This document shows, piece by piece, positions 50,087-57,850 of a stretch of DNA of 64,000 nt. Within the stretch, counting starts at the first letter, position 1. Each line of letters opens with the position of its first letter. The notes below the pieces were generated by a model, which saw only the letters and a list, made by a program, of their open reading frames with translations, did not search any database and was not told the DNA's origin. This DNA is from Actinomadura craniellae (lineage in GTDB: Bacteria; Actinomycetota; Actinomycetes; Streptosporangiales; Streptosporangiaceae): positions 1 to 64,000 of the forward strand of contig NZ_QLYX01000011.1 of the NCBI RefSeq assembly GCF_003289645.1. The letters run 5' to 3'. Position numbers and translations under genes: made by a program.

Positions 50087-51381
50087 TCCTCGTTGCGCAG
50101 CCGCCACTCGGCCCGGTGCCGGTCGGCGGCGTCCTGGGCCCGGCGCAGAGCCGCGGCGGGCACCGGTTCGCGGCTCCACGCGCACAGCGTGCGTTCCGTC
50201 TCCGCGACGAAGGACCGGCCGGCGGGGGTGAGCCGCCCGCTGCCGGCCAGGGTCCGGGCCGCCTGGTGGGTGGCTTCCTGCCAGCGGGCGAAGTGGCCGT
50301 GCGCGGCCAGCGCCCGCTCCCCGGCCTCGTGCTCGCGCTGCGTGCGCCAGAAGCCGGTCACCCCCAGGTGGGCGTAGACGCCCTGCAGCAGCCCGGCGGC
50401 GGGTCGGGGGTCCTCCCGCCAGGGCGCGTAGTAGCGGCTGCCGTCCTCCGGCAGGGTGAGTGGGACCAGGTCGAGCAGCGCCGTCAGCTTGGTGTGCTGC
50501 ACCTCGTGTGCCAGCGTCTCCGCGAACCAGAGGGGGTCGTGGGGCGCCGACAGCCCGATGTTGCCGAAGGCGTGCCGGGGGGTGCCGCTGGCCTGCCGTC
50601 CCGGTGCCGCCACGAGCGGGGTGAGTACCGTGATCAGCGCCGCCACCTCGGCGACGGTGGTTCGGTGGTGGGCGACCAGGATCTCCCAGGCTTCGGTCAG
50701 CGACGCGCGCCAGCGCTCGACCTCCGGCCCGGCCAGCCTGCACCCGGTCACGGCCGCGCCGGGCATACGGTCGGGGTCGTGGTCGTCGATCAGGAACCCG
50801 ATCTCGAAGCCCTCGTGGACGGCACGCAGCGGGCGCAGTGCCTCCCAGCCCGGGGCATCGTGGCTGGGATCGGCCGGAACGCGGACCCGCGTCCCGGCCG
50901 CGACCACTTCGGCCGCCGTCCCGTCCGACCGGACGAGCGCGGTCTTCCCGCCCGGCACGAGCGCCCGGCCGAGGGCGGGGAGCACCACGGCCCCGTCCCG
51001 GACCGGGACCTCGATCTCACCGGGCAGTCCGGCCGCGATCATGGCGGCCGCGGGGAGCGCGGCGAGTTCGCCGGGATCGGCCGCACCCCGCGCGCGGCCC
51101 ATCAGGACGAGCAGGGTGCGCCGGGCCCAGGCTCCGACGGTCGGGTAGCGCACGACCTTCTCGACCGTGTCGGGCGCCTTTTCCTGGAGTTCCGCGAGCG
51201 TGGTGAAGGCCCGTTCCGCCCAGGCGGCTCGCGGGTGCCCGGCGGAGCCGGCCGTCTCCGGCACGCCGCGCAACAGCAGCAGCCGCTTGCCGGCCTGCGC
51301 GGCGACGAGCTGCCCGGCCGCCGCCGGCCCGCCGCCGCCCGCCGCCAGTGCCAGGAAGAGTTCTTCGGGCACCGCGCTCAC
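50083..51381 (-). CDS. HExxH-motif peptide-modifying protein 2
   Basis: A 432-residue paralogue of the protein at 34401-36179. The motif LAHEVQHTKLTALLDLVPL places His at about 292 and 296, followed by YYAPWREDPRPAAGLLQGVYA. It lacks the extra C-terminal 150 residues of paralogue 1, so it represents the minimal form. GTG 51381 overlaps the FxsB2 stop (GTGA). Role as for paralogue 1: probable oxidative modification of the cross-linked peptide, with proteolysis as the less likely option. It is the last gene of the minus operon and overlaps the end of fxsT2 by four bases. Confidence 0.82.
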   Translation of the reverse strand: MSAVPEELFLALAAGGGGPAAAGQLVAAQAGKRLLLLRGVPETAGSAGHPRAAWAERAFTTLAELQEKAPDTVEKVVRYPTVGAWARRTLLVLMGRARGAADPGELAALPAAAMIAAGLPGEIEVPVRDGAVVLPALGRALVPGGKTALVRSDGTAAEVVAAGTRVRVPADPSHDAPGWEALRPLRAVHEGFEIGFLIDDHDPDRMPGAAVTGCRLAGPEVERWRASLTEAWEILVAHHRTTVAEVAALITVLTPLVAAPGRQASGTPRHAFGNIGLSAPHDPLWFAETLAHEVQHTKLTALLDLVPLTLPEDGSRYYAPWREDPRPAAGLLQGVYAHLGVTGFWRTQREHEAGERALAAHGHFARWQEATHQAARTLAGSGRLTPAGRSFVAETERTLCAWSREPVPAAALRRAQDAADRHRAEWRLRNED

Positions 51382-52622
51382 GGGAGGTCCGCCTCGGCGG
51401 CCTTCTCTTTCAGCGTCGCCACGTCCCTCGCCATCACCTGGTGGATATGTGTGATCAGGCGGAAAAGGTCTTTGCAGTACACCGAGGGATTGGCGAAACC
51501 GTGTCCGGAGCGGTAGCGGTGAGGATACAGGCCGCCCCCGCAGACGCGATGCAATCCGCAGGAGAGACACTTCTCGGACAATGCCCGGACTCCGATCTGC
51601 CGGGCCGCGATCGCGGGAAGCATCAGCGCGCTGTCGAACGAGTCACGGGCTATGTGAAAGGCGGTTCTCGTGGCGCCGGCGAAAGCCGACTTCAGCGTGT
51701 CGACCTGCTCGATCTGCCCGTTCGTCTCGACCACGACCACGGCCACGGGCGACAGCCCGATCGACTCGCTTCGCGAGGGCTTGCCCACCAGCAGGCGCAT
51801 GATCTCCATGAACAGCCGGATCCGGGGCTCGGGGACCTTCGAGCCGTACCACCGGTCGAAGACGGCGATCAGCCAGTCCCCGTACGGGGTCGTGTCGCCG
51901 GCCGGCCGGCCGGGCGGCGGGGTGTCCCAGTTGCCGTGCGGCAGCAGGAAGTTCATCCCGGGCGGGTCGAAGGCGCGCAGCGCCTCGTAGGTGGTGACGG
52001 GGTCGTTGCGCAGGTCGACCGTGCTGAGGAGGCCGCCGAAGAGGTGCCGGTAGGGCGGCGCGGTCAGCACCGCCAGGCCGGCCAGCACCTCCGCATGGCT
52101 GCCCCGCCCGTCGGCGCGGCGCCGGTGCAGGTCGTGGCCTTTCTCGTCACCGTCCAGGCTGACCCCGACGCGCACTCCGAGCTCGTCGAACAGGTCGAGG
52201 AAGACCGGGTTGAGCAGCACCCCGTTGGTCTGCACGTGGAAGGAGATCTCCACGTCCGGCTCCGCGGCCGCCCGCAGGGTGGAGACGATGTAGCGGATGT
52301 GGTCGACCCCGGCGAGCAGCGGCTCGCCCCCGTGCAGGGTCACCCCGATCCGGGAGAGCCCGTTCGTGCGGGCGTGCTCGGCGATCTGGACGGCGACCGA
52401 GTCGACGATCGGGCGGGACATGCGCCGGGGCTGGCTGCGCCAGCTCTGGTCGGCCATTTCGTACATATAGCAGTAGTCGCAGGCCAGATTGCAGCGACTA
52501 TGGATCTTGAGGACGAATTCGCGAAACGGCGTCGGCCGCCAACCGGCCTCCAGCAAAGCGCGGACGTCGAGGGACTCGGGCCACTCGGACGCATGGCCGC
52601 CCGGCTCGACACCGAATGCCAC
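51378..52622 (-). CDS. fxsB: FxsB-type radical SAM/SPASM cyclophane maturase 2
   Basis: A 414-residue radical SAM enzyme with GWRPTPFREFVLKIHSR, then CNLACDYC (C44, C48, C51), VTLHGGEPLLAG and a SPASM region from CLSCGLHRVCGGG to SVYCKDL. It is a clear paralogue of FxsB1, alignable end to end. GTG 52622 is the apparent start, with GGGGGTAG upstream. No precursor lies directly upstream on this strand; the nearest is FxsA2 at 46993-47169, on the other side of fxsT2. It is preceded by a co-directional GNAT gene. Confidence 0.9.
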   Translation of the reverse strand: MAFGVEPGGHASEWPESLDVRALLEAGWRPTPFREFVLKIHSRCNLACDYCYMYEMADQSWRSQPRRMSRPIVDSVAVQIAEHARTNGLSRIGVTLHGGEPLLAGVDHIRYIVSTLRAAAEPDVEISFHVQTNGVLLNPVFLDLFDELGVRVGVSLDGDEKGHDLHRRRADGRGSHAEVLAGLAVLTAPPYRHLFGGLLSTVDLRNDPVTTYEALRAFDPPGMNFLLPHGNWDTPPPGRPAGDTTPYGDWLIAVFDRWYGSKVPEPRIRLFMEIMRLLVGKPSRSESIGLSPVAVVVVETNGQIEQVDTLKSAFAGATRTAFHIARDSFDSALMLPAIAARQIGVRALSEKCLSCGLHRVCGGGLYPHRYRSGHGFANPSVYCKDLFRLITHIHQVMARDVATLKEKAAEADLP

Positions 52623-52706
52623 GCAGATCTACCCCCAGGGGCGGGACGGGAGCGCGGCGCTGCGCATTATCCGTTTCGCTCGATTATGCACATATATGGA
52701 AGATCC

Positions 52707-53279
52707 TTAAACGTGCATACGGTGATCTCGGTACTGCCCCGTGGCGGTATCGGCCATCTCCGCGGTGACGGCCCACCGTTCGTGGTCGCGCCAGATTCCG
52801 TCGATTCGGATGAGGCCGGGTGAATAGCCTTCCAATCGGAACCCCAGCCGGGCCACCAGCCCGCGCGACGCCTCGTTGCCCGGCTGGATGTCGGCCTCCA
52901 GCCGGTGCAGGCCGAGCTCGCCGAAGGCGTAGCCCAGGACGAGCCCCAGCCCTTCGGCCATGTACCCCCGGCCCGCCGTGGCGGCGAACGCGCCGTAGCC
53001 GAGGGTGCCCCGCTGGTACGGCCCGCGCACGATCTGGCTGATGTTGATCAGGCCGGCGATCGCGCCGGTGTCACGCAGGCAGGCGACCAGGCCGACCGCC
53101 TGGACCCCGTCGAACCGGGCCAGGTAGTCCGCGAACTCCTCGGGGGTGGCCGGCGTGTGGATCCACGGCCGGTGCAGGTCCGCGCTGGCGCGGGCCAGGG
53201 CGGTGAACTCGGTGCAGTCCTCCGAGACGACGCGCCGCAGGACGACCCGACGGCCCTGCGCTACGGGATGTGCCCTCAC
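52707..53279 (-). CDS. GNAT-family N-acetyltransferase (RimJ/RimL type)
   Basis: A 190-residue acetyltransferase. LRRVVSEDCTEF starts the fold, RGPYQRGTLGYGAFAATAGRGYM contains the acetyl-CoA pyrophosphate loop, and GLHRLEADIQPGNEASRGLVARLGF is the typical RimJ/L C-terminal motif. RimJ-type enzymes acetylate protein or peptide N-termini. It sits upstream of fxsB2 on the same strand, so peptide tailoring or self-protection is possible, but the 85-base gap means it may be unrelated. Start is GTG 53279. Confidence 0.85.
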   Translation of the reverse strand: MRAHPVAQGRRVVLRRVVSEDCTEFTALARASADLHRPWIHTPATPEEFADYLARFDGVQAVGLVACLRDTGAIAGLINISQIVRGPYQRGTLGYGAFAATAGRGYMAEGLGLVLGYAFGELGLHRLEADIQPGNEASRGLVARLGFRLEGYSPGLIRIDGIWRDHERWAVTAEMADTATGQYRDHRMHV

Positions 53280-53431
53280 CCGACCAGAACCTACGGCAGG
53301 GGTGGGGCGCCCCGGCCTGGATTGTGCGTACTTTTCCGCACTACGGGATCGGGTCGGCGAAAACCGGCATGGACGGGATCAACCCGATCTAGCCTTGCCC
53401 CGAGGGGCGGCTTCCTGCCTGAGGGGTACGG

Positions 53432-55885
53432 ATGGGCGAATCCGGAACACGGGTGTGGGTCGGCGGGGACGTGCACGGCCCGGTGGTCGTGGGCGACCGG
53501 AACATCACCGTCACCGGGGACCGGTCGGTGGTCACCGTCGTCGAGGCGGGCCGGCGGCCGGAGCCGCGGCTTCGCGGCGACGCGACGCTGCTGCCCAGGC
53601 GGCCGGAGGGGATGTTCGGACGCACCCAGCAGCTCGGGGTGCTGGCCGAGGTGGTGTCGCGGGGCGGGTCCGTGCAGGTGCACGGCGAGGCCGGGGTGGG
53701 CAAGAGCACCCTGCTGCGGGAGGCCGCGCACACGCTCTCCGGCCAGGGGCGGACCGTGGTCTACGTGCCCACGACGGGCCGCGACGCCGAGGACGTGCTC
53801 CAGGAGGTGTTCGAGGCCTGCTACGACACCGGGGGCTACCGGCCCGGCCGCACCGAGCTGCGGCGCCTGCTGGCCGCGGTCGAGGTCTGCCTGCTGGTCG
53901 ACGACCTGGAGTTCCCGGCCGGGGAACTGGAGCTCGTCATGAACACCGTGGCCGCCGCCACGGTGGTGTTCACCGCCCGGGAGCCCTCGCCCTGGAGCGA
54001 GGGGCAGGCGTTCCAGCTCGCCGGGTTTGCCCGGGACGACGCGTTCGCCCTGCTCGAACGGGGCCTGAACCGCCCGCTCTACGCGCGGGAACTGCCCGCC
54101 GCGCAGGCACTGTGGGAGGCGACCCGGGGGGTGCCGCTGCGGCTGGTCCGCGCCGCCGCCCTGGCCGGCCGGCCAGGCGGGACGGGCGAGCTGCCCAAGC
54201 CGGCCGAACTGGACTCCCTGCTCCCGGCGATCGTCGAAACCCTCGACCCCGCCGAGCGGGACGTGGCCGCGGTGCTCGCCCTCGCCGGGGCGAACGGCGT
54301 GGACGGCCGGGCACTGGTCGCTCTGGTCCCCGACGGTCTCGCCGCGGCCTGCCGGCGACTCGCCGCGTTCGGCGTGTCGGTGCCGACCGAGCGCGGGCAC
54401 CGGCTCGCCCCCGACACCGGGCCCGAGCTCGCCGACGCCTTACGGCCCGCCCCGGCCGAACTGGCGGCCCTCGCCGACCGGCTCCGCGCCTGGTTCGCCG
54501 AACCCGACCGGGAACCCGCCGACATCACCGAGCACGCCGGGCTGGTTGCCGGGCTGGCCGACGCGCTGGTGGCGGCCGACCGCGCCCGGGACGCCGTCGC
54601 CCTGACCCGGGCCGCGGCCCCCCGCGCCGCGCTCGCGCTGCGCATGGCGGCCTGGGGGCGCATCCTCGACCGCGGCAAGGCCGCCGCCGAACGCGCCGGC
54701 GACCGGCGCGGGCTGGCCTACTTCACCCACGAACTGGCCGTCCGCGACCTGGTCACCGGCCGCCGGGTCGCCGCCGCGGCCGGGATGGCCGCGGCCGTCG
54801 CGCTCTGGCGCGAGCTCGGCGACCACGATCAGGCCGACCTCACCGAGCAGACCCAGCAGGCGCTCGACCCCGGCCTCACCGCACCCGACCCGGTCACCGC
54901 CGACCCGGGCGCCGCGGCCCCCGACACCGCGAGCATGATGTCGCCGCCGGGCACGGGCGGCGTCGAGCACGCCGGCATCGCCGGAGCGGGGAAGGCGGGG
55001 CTCGGGCTGACGGGCAAGCTCGTCCTCGGCGGCGGCCTGGTCGCCGTCGCCGCGGGAGGCACGGCCTTCGGCCTGCGGACGGCGGGCGCGGACACGGTGC
55101 CCGTGCACCTGCGGGTGGACACCGGCGTCATCAGCGTGCAGATGCCGGGCGAGCCCGAGGGCCGCTGCGTCCGCGCCCCCAGCCGGACGAACTGCACCAC
55201 CGTGATCAAGCCGGCGAAGGGGAAGCGCGGCCCGGTCGCCGTGCAGCCCGACGGGCCGCTGCCCACCGGTGTCCGCTTCGTCTACTACGGCTGCGACCAG
55301 GGCCCGGCCGCCGCGTCCTGCACCGTCCGGGCCGACCGCGAGAAGACCGTCTGCATCACCACCACCAGCCCCCGGGACGCCTCCGCCCGGCAGGAGTGCG
55401 CCCGGCGGACCCCGCCCGGGCCGAACGCGCGGCCCGCCCCGCCCACGGGCGTCCCGCTGGAGGTCATCGTGGCCGCCGGCTGGGCCGCCGGGGTGTCCAT
55501 CGACGTCCCCGGCCAGCCGTACTGCCCGAACACCCCGGCGCGCGGGGCGGTGGTGTTCTCCTGCCGGTTCGTCGTGCCGGCCGGTACGACGGCCCGCCTC
55601 ACGGCCCGGCGAAGAGACCGCCACCCGACCCTCGCCGACCACCTCCAGGACACCGGTTCCGTACGGCTCGCCCTCATCGGCTGCGACGACATCTCCAACC
55701 CCCTGGAAACGCCGGCCGTCGCGACCTGCACCGTCACCGTGCGCACCGGCAGGGTGCTCTGCCTGGAGGAGACCGGGATGCGCAACATCTGTTCCGCCGT
55801 CGCCGCCGGCCAGTGGCCCAAACTGCCGGCCACCCCGCCACCCGGGTTCACCCCCGGCCCGTACAGTTCACCGCCGCCCGGCTGA
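53432..55885 (+). CDS. STAND ATPase with amyloid-like N-terminal motif and membrane segment
   Basis: An 817-residue protein. Residues 8-30 (VWVGGDVHGPVVVGDRNITV) form a short Gly/Val repeat resembling bacterial RHIM-like/BASS amyloid signalling motifs. Residues 60-330 are a STAND-like ATPase: Walker A GEAGVGKS (85-92), Walker B CLLVDDLEF. A helical arm follows, then one membrane segment near residues 530-550 (LVLGGGLVAVAAGGTAFGL) and about 270 outside residues with many Cys and Pro. The next gene, a Ser/Thr kinase 23 bases away, starts with the same motif. I infer that an external or membrane signal is passed to the kinase through motif stacking. No effector domain is fused. Confidence 0.72.
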   Translation: MGESGTRVWVGGDVHGPVVVGDRNITVTGDRSVVTVVEAGRRPEPRLRGDATLLPRRPEGMFGRTQQLGVLAEVVSRGGSVQVHGEAGVGKSTLLREAAHTLSGQGRTVVYVPTTGRDAEDVLQEVFEACYDTGGYRPGRTELRRLLAAVEVCLLVDDLEFPAGELELVMNTVAAATVVFTAREPSPWSEGQAFQLAGFARDDAFALLERGLNRPLYARELPAAQALWEATRGVPLRLVRAAALAGRPGGTGELPKPAELDSLLPAIVETLDPAERDVAAVLALAGANGVDGRALVALVPDGLAAACRRLAAFGVSVPTERGHRLAPDTGPELADALRPAPAELAALADRLRAWFAEPDREPADITEHAGLVAGLADALVAADRARDAVALTRAAAPRAALALRMAAWGRILDRGKAAAERAGDRRGLAYFTHELAVRDLVTGRRVAAAAGMAAAVALWRELGDHDQADLTEQTQQALDPGLTAPDPVTADPGAAAPDTASMMSPPGTGGVEHAGIAGAGKAGLGLTGKLVLGGGLVAVAAGGTAFGLRTAGADTVPVHLRVDTGVISVQMPGEPEGRCVRAPSRTNCTTVIKPAKGKRGPVAVQPDGPLPTGVRFVYYGCDQGPAAASCTVRADREKTVCITTTSPRDASARQECARRTPPGPNARPAPPTGVPLEVIVAAGWAAGVSIDVPGQPYCPNTPARGAVVFSCRFVVPAGTTARLTARRRDRHPTLADHLQDTGSVRLALIGCDDISNPLETPAVATCTVTVRTGRVLCLEETGMRNICSAVAAGQWPKLPATPPPGFTPGPYSSPPPG

Positions 55886-55908
55886 CGGACGGCACAGGAG
55901 GTACAGCG

Positions 55909-56838
55909 ATGCCGCAGGACACACCCGACCGGGACCGCATCTACATCGGCGGTGACGTCCGGGGGTCGGTCGTCATCGGCAACCACAACGTCACCGTCAG
56001 CGGCGGGGAGCCCGTACAGGTGGCGCCCGAGCGGCCCGCCGCGCCCGGCCCGCCGGCCGACCCGCTGCGGGCGGGCGACCCCGCTGAGGTGGGCGGTCAC
56101 CGGCTGGTGGGGCGGCTGGGCGAGGGCGGCATGGGACGGGTGTACCTGGGCCGCACCCCGGGCGGGCGGATGGTCGCGGTGAAGGTCGTCTGGCCGCGGG
56201 TGGCGCGCTCGCCGGGGTACCGGCAGCGGTTCGCCCAGGAGGTGTCGGCGGCCCGCAGGGTCGGCGGTTTCCACACCGCGCAGGTCGTGGCGGCCGACCC
56301 CGACGCCGACCTGCCGTGGATCGCCACGGCCTACATTCCCGGGCCGTCGCTGGACCGGGCGGTCACCGAGCGCGGGCCGCTGCCGGTGGCCGAGGTGCGC
56401 GCGCTGGGGGCGGGCCTGGCGGAGGGGCTGGCCGCCATCCACGCGTGCGGTCTCGTCCACCGCGACCTCAAGCCCGGGAACATCCTCCTGGCCGACGACG
56501 GGCCCCGGATCATCGACTTCGGGATCGCGCGGCTGGACGACCGGGCGGGGCTCACCCGGCCGGGCATGGTTCTGGGCACCCCCGCCTACATGTCGCCGGA
56601 GCAGGCACGGCGGGAGCCCGTCGAGGCGCCGAGCGACGTGTTCTCCCTCGGCGCCGTGCTGGCCTTCGCGGCCCTGGGCGACGATCCGTTCGGCCCGGAC
56701 GGCCCCGAGACGGCGCCGGATCGGATCGCCGGCCTCGACGGGCTGCCCGCCGGGCTGCGCCGCACCGTCGAGGCATGTCTGGCCCCCCGGCCCGCCGACC
56801 GGCCCGGCCCGCGGGACCTGCTGGCCGCCTTCGCGTAG
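55909..56838 (+). CDS. Ser/Thr protein kinase with amyloid-like N-terminal motif
   Basis: A 309-residue kinase without a membrane segment. Residues 11-33 (IYIGGDVRGSVVIGNHNVTV) match the N-terminal motif of the upstream STAND protein. The kinase domain runs from GRLGEGGMGRVYLG through VAVKVVW (catalytic Lys), HRDLKPGN, IIDFGIA and YMSPEQA to the end; all catalytic residues are present. PknB-type actinomycete kinases usually carry an outer sensor after a membrane helix, so a soluble kinase with an N-terminal adaptor motif is unusual. AGGAGGT lies six bases before ATG 55909. Confidence 0.88.
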   Translation: MPQDTPDRDRIYIGGDVRGSVVIGNHNVTVSGGEPVQVAPERPAAPGPPADPLRAGDPAEVGGHRLVGRLGEGGMGRVYLGRTPGGRMVAVKVVWPRVARSPGYRQRFAQEVSAARRVGGFHTAQVVAADPDADLPWIATAYIPGPSLDRAVTERGPLPVAEVRALGAGLAEGLAAIHACGLVHRDLKPGNILLADDGPRIIDFGIARLDDRAGLTRPGMVLGTPAYMSPEQARREPVEAPSDVFSLGAVLAFAALGDDPFGPDGPETAPDRIAGLDGLPAGLRRTVEACLAPRPADRPGPRDLLAAFA

Positions 56839-56992
56839 CGGGGAAACGCGCTCGGCCACGGGCCTCGCGCCCGGGTTGTCGTGCCCCTGACAAGCCGGTC
56901 CGGGCAATCCGTTCCCGCGACGGTAGTCCCGGCCCGCCGGGCGCAGGAGGGTGTGACGGCGCCGTGCCGTGCCAGTGCTAAGGAGTCGTGCC

Positions 56993-57709
56993 ATGCCCCA
57001 CTCCCCGTCCGCCCGGTCGTCGGCCCTGGTCGCCGCGTCCGCCCTGGTCGCCGGAACGCTCGCGGGTGTCGCGTTCGCCGCCCCGGCGCAGGCCGCCGAA
57101 TGCAAGCCGGTCAGCATCATCTCGGCGCGCGGGACGTTCGAGCCGCAGAGCGGAAGCTGGCTGCAGAAACCGGTCGGCGACCAGATCGCCGCGGCGCTGC
57201 CGGGCCAGACCAAGTACACCGAGTTGCCGTACCCGGCCGCGCCGAACTTCGACACCAGCCCCGCCGCGGGGGTGACCGCCCTGGTCTCGCTGCTCAACAG
57301 CGAGGCGGTGGCCTGCCCCGACCAGCGGTACATCCTGATCGGCTACTCCCAGGGCGCGCAGGTGACCGGGGACTCCCTCGTCCCGCCGGCCAAGCGCCTG
57401 GCCGGGCAGGGCGCGGGCGAGGTGTCGGCCGCCGCGTCGGCCAGGATCGCCGCCGTCGTCTTCTACGGGAACCCGCGGTTCGTCGCCGGTGAGCCGTTCA
57501 ACGCCGGGAATCCGGAACCGGGCAAGAGCGGCGACAAGCCGCGCGGCAAGGGCGACCTCGACGCCTACGCCAGCCGGATCAGGGACTTCTGCGCCGCGGG
57601 CGACTTCGTCTGCCAGCAGGGCGGCGGGGTGCTGGCCCACCTGCTCTACTTCTTCAACGGCACGGTCGCCGAGGGCGCGCGGTTCGCCGTCCAGAAGATC
57701 AACGGCTGA
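56993..57709 (+). CDS. Cutinase-family secreted esterase
   Basis: A 238-residue alpha/beta-hydrolase. A signal peptide with an Ala/Val core ends at APAQA-AE, cleaved after residue 34. The mature enzyme starts CKPVSIISARGTFEPQ. IGYSQGAQV carries the catalytic Ser, DFCAAGDFVCQQ the Asp, and LAHLLYFF the His, all as in actinomycete cutinase-like proteins. It hydrolyses esters of lipids or polyesters outside the cell. AAGGAG precedes ATG 56993. It stands alone and is followed by a clear terminator. Confidence 0.9.
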   Translation: MPHSPSARSSALVAASALVAGTLAGVAFAAPAQAAECKPVSIISARGTFEPQSGSWLQKPVGDQIAAALPGQTKYTELPYPAAPNFDTSPAAGVTALVSLLNSEAVACPDQRYILIGYSQGAQVTGDSLVPPAKRLAGQGAGEVSAAASARIAAVVFYGNPRFVAGEPFNAGNPEPGKSGDKPRGKGDLDAYASRIRDFCAAGDFVCQQGGGVLAHLLYFFNGTVAEGARFAVQKING

Positions 57710-57715
57710 GCGAGC

Positions 57716-57738
57716 GGCCCCGCCGGCCCGGCGGGGCC
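57716..57738 (+). terminator. Terminator after the cutinase gene
   Basis: GGCCCCGCCG and CGGCGGGGCC form a perfect 10-bp stem with a GCC loop, followed by TTCTCGT, seven bases after the cutinase stop. Shape and location fit an intrinsic-type actinomycete terminator. Confidence 0.7.
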
Positions 57739-57850
57739 TTCTCGTGCCCCGCCGGGCCCGAGGAGGCCGGGCCCGGGGACTTTGGAGTTCGCCCTCGGCT
57801 GTGCCGCGCGATGGCACGCCGGGAACGTCGTGAATTGCTACCGTTGCGGC

